Shown here one piece after another: positions 63,659 through 64,000 of a stretch of 64,000 bases of DNA (position 1 is the stretch's first letter; every line of letters begins with the position of its first letter). The notes beneath the pieces were generated by a model. It made no database searches. It saw nothing but the letters and a program-made list of their open reading frames with translations, and had not been told where the DNA came from. This DNA comes from Paraphaeosphaeria minitans (taxonomy: Eukaryota; Ascomycota; Dothideomycetes; Pleosporales; Didymosphaeriaceae). The translations under genes were made by a program, and so were the position numbers. The stretch spans positions 2,170,001 through 2,234,000 of the forward strand of contig WJXW01000004.1 of the NCBI GenBank assembly GCA_015832175.1, given 5' to 3'.

Positions 63659-64000
63659 GAGGTTTCGGTTTCGCAATATACGTTAGCTCATAGAACAGGA
63701 ACTAAAGACTTTCTTTTAAGCTTTTACTACACGCAGTGAAATATATGCCTTGGCATAGGCCTTCTACTGCCGCAGTCGCCACCCTTTCATTTGAAAATAT
63801 CACTTTACCTTCATGGATAAGTTTGACGACTTACCACATCTTTACGGGTGGCAACGTATAAATCCAACCCTATGCACATAGAACCATAACGTCCGTACAA
63901 ATCCCACTGTTCCCGCAAGCACCAATAAGTACATGGAAGTTTGCTCGACGACTGATCAGCTCTGTATAGAAATACAAGCTTCAGTGCTTTGCAGTTGGCG
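63659..64000. other. 3' flank of the zinc-finger gene to the window edge
   Basis: 342 bases with no coding signal. Confidence 0.5.

Overview
The window is a piece of a filamentous ascomycete chromosome (Pezizomycotina, most likely a dothideomycete-like lineage). The evidence is short spliceosomal introns of about 45-160 bp with GTAAGT/GTACGT-type donors and CTAAC/CTGAC branch points, roughly 1-3 kb gene spacing on both strands, and fungus-specific families: CipC, questin oxidase, GH72 Gas/Gel, DUF1996, Ugo1 and HET. About 28 protein genes can be supported. I see no tRNA, rRNA, CRISPR array or intact transposon. Gene models were built by hand from reading frames and splice signals, so small exons and start codons are the least certain parts.

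Layout. 0-10 kb: a truncated lysophospholipase-type alpha/beta hydrolase with Ala where the nucleophilic Ser is expected; cipC; a secreted PAF-acetylhydrolase-like esterase; a 2.9 kb stretch holding a wrecked HET-domain gene; a four-helix membrane protein with a long proline-rich tail; and the Tlg1/syntaxin-6 SNARE. 10-22 kb: a METTL25-type methyltransferase, a GPI-anchored GH72 glucanosyltransferase, a secreted half-pepsin lacking its catalytic Asp, SGT1, a questin-oxidase-family enzyme and an AKR7-like reductase. 22-29 kb is a compact housekeeping block: UGO1, mitochondrial ferredoxin, RRP15 and SRP54, with two divergent promoters under 300 bp. 29-40 kb: a 1301-residue secreted repeat protein with a Cys-rich end, a gene-poor 2.9 kb stretch, a five-exon DUF1996 secreted protein, and UBC7.

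40-64 kb: an Aim25-type mitochondrial scramblase, the tRNA-splicing endonuclease subunit SEN2, a sulfite oxidase, a 1598-residue protein with a POT1/Cdc13-like OB domain at its C-terminus, an unassigned membrane-anchored protein, a fungal RelA/SpoT synthetase-domain protein, a CorA-like transporter, and a C2H2 regulator whose four fingers look like a duplicated pair.

Most genes are unrelated housekeeping functions and do not form one pathway. Local themes are protein targeting and ribosome biogenesis (RRP15/SRP54), mitochondrial biology (UGO1, ferredoxin, AIM25) and the cell surface (GH72, DUF1996, the repeat protein). The best candidates for new biology are the RelA/SpoT protein, the large telomere-type OB protein with an SQ-rich tail, the repetitive secreted protein, and the degenerate secreted half-pepsin.
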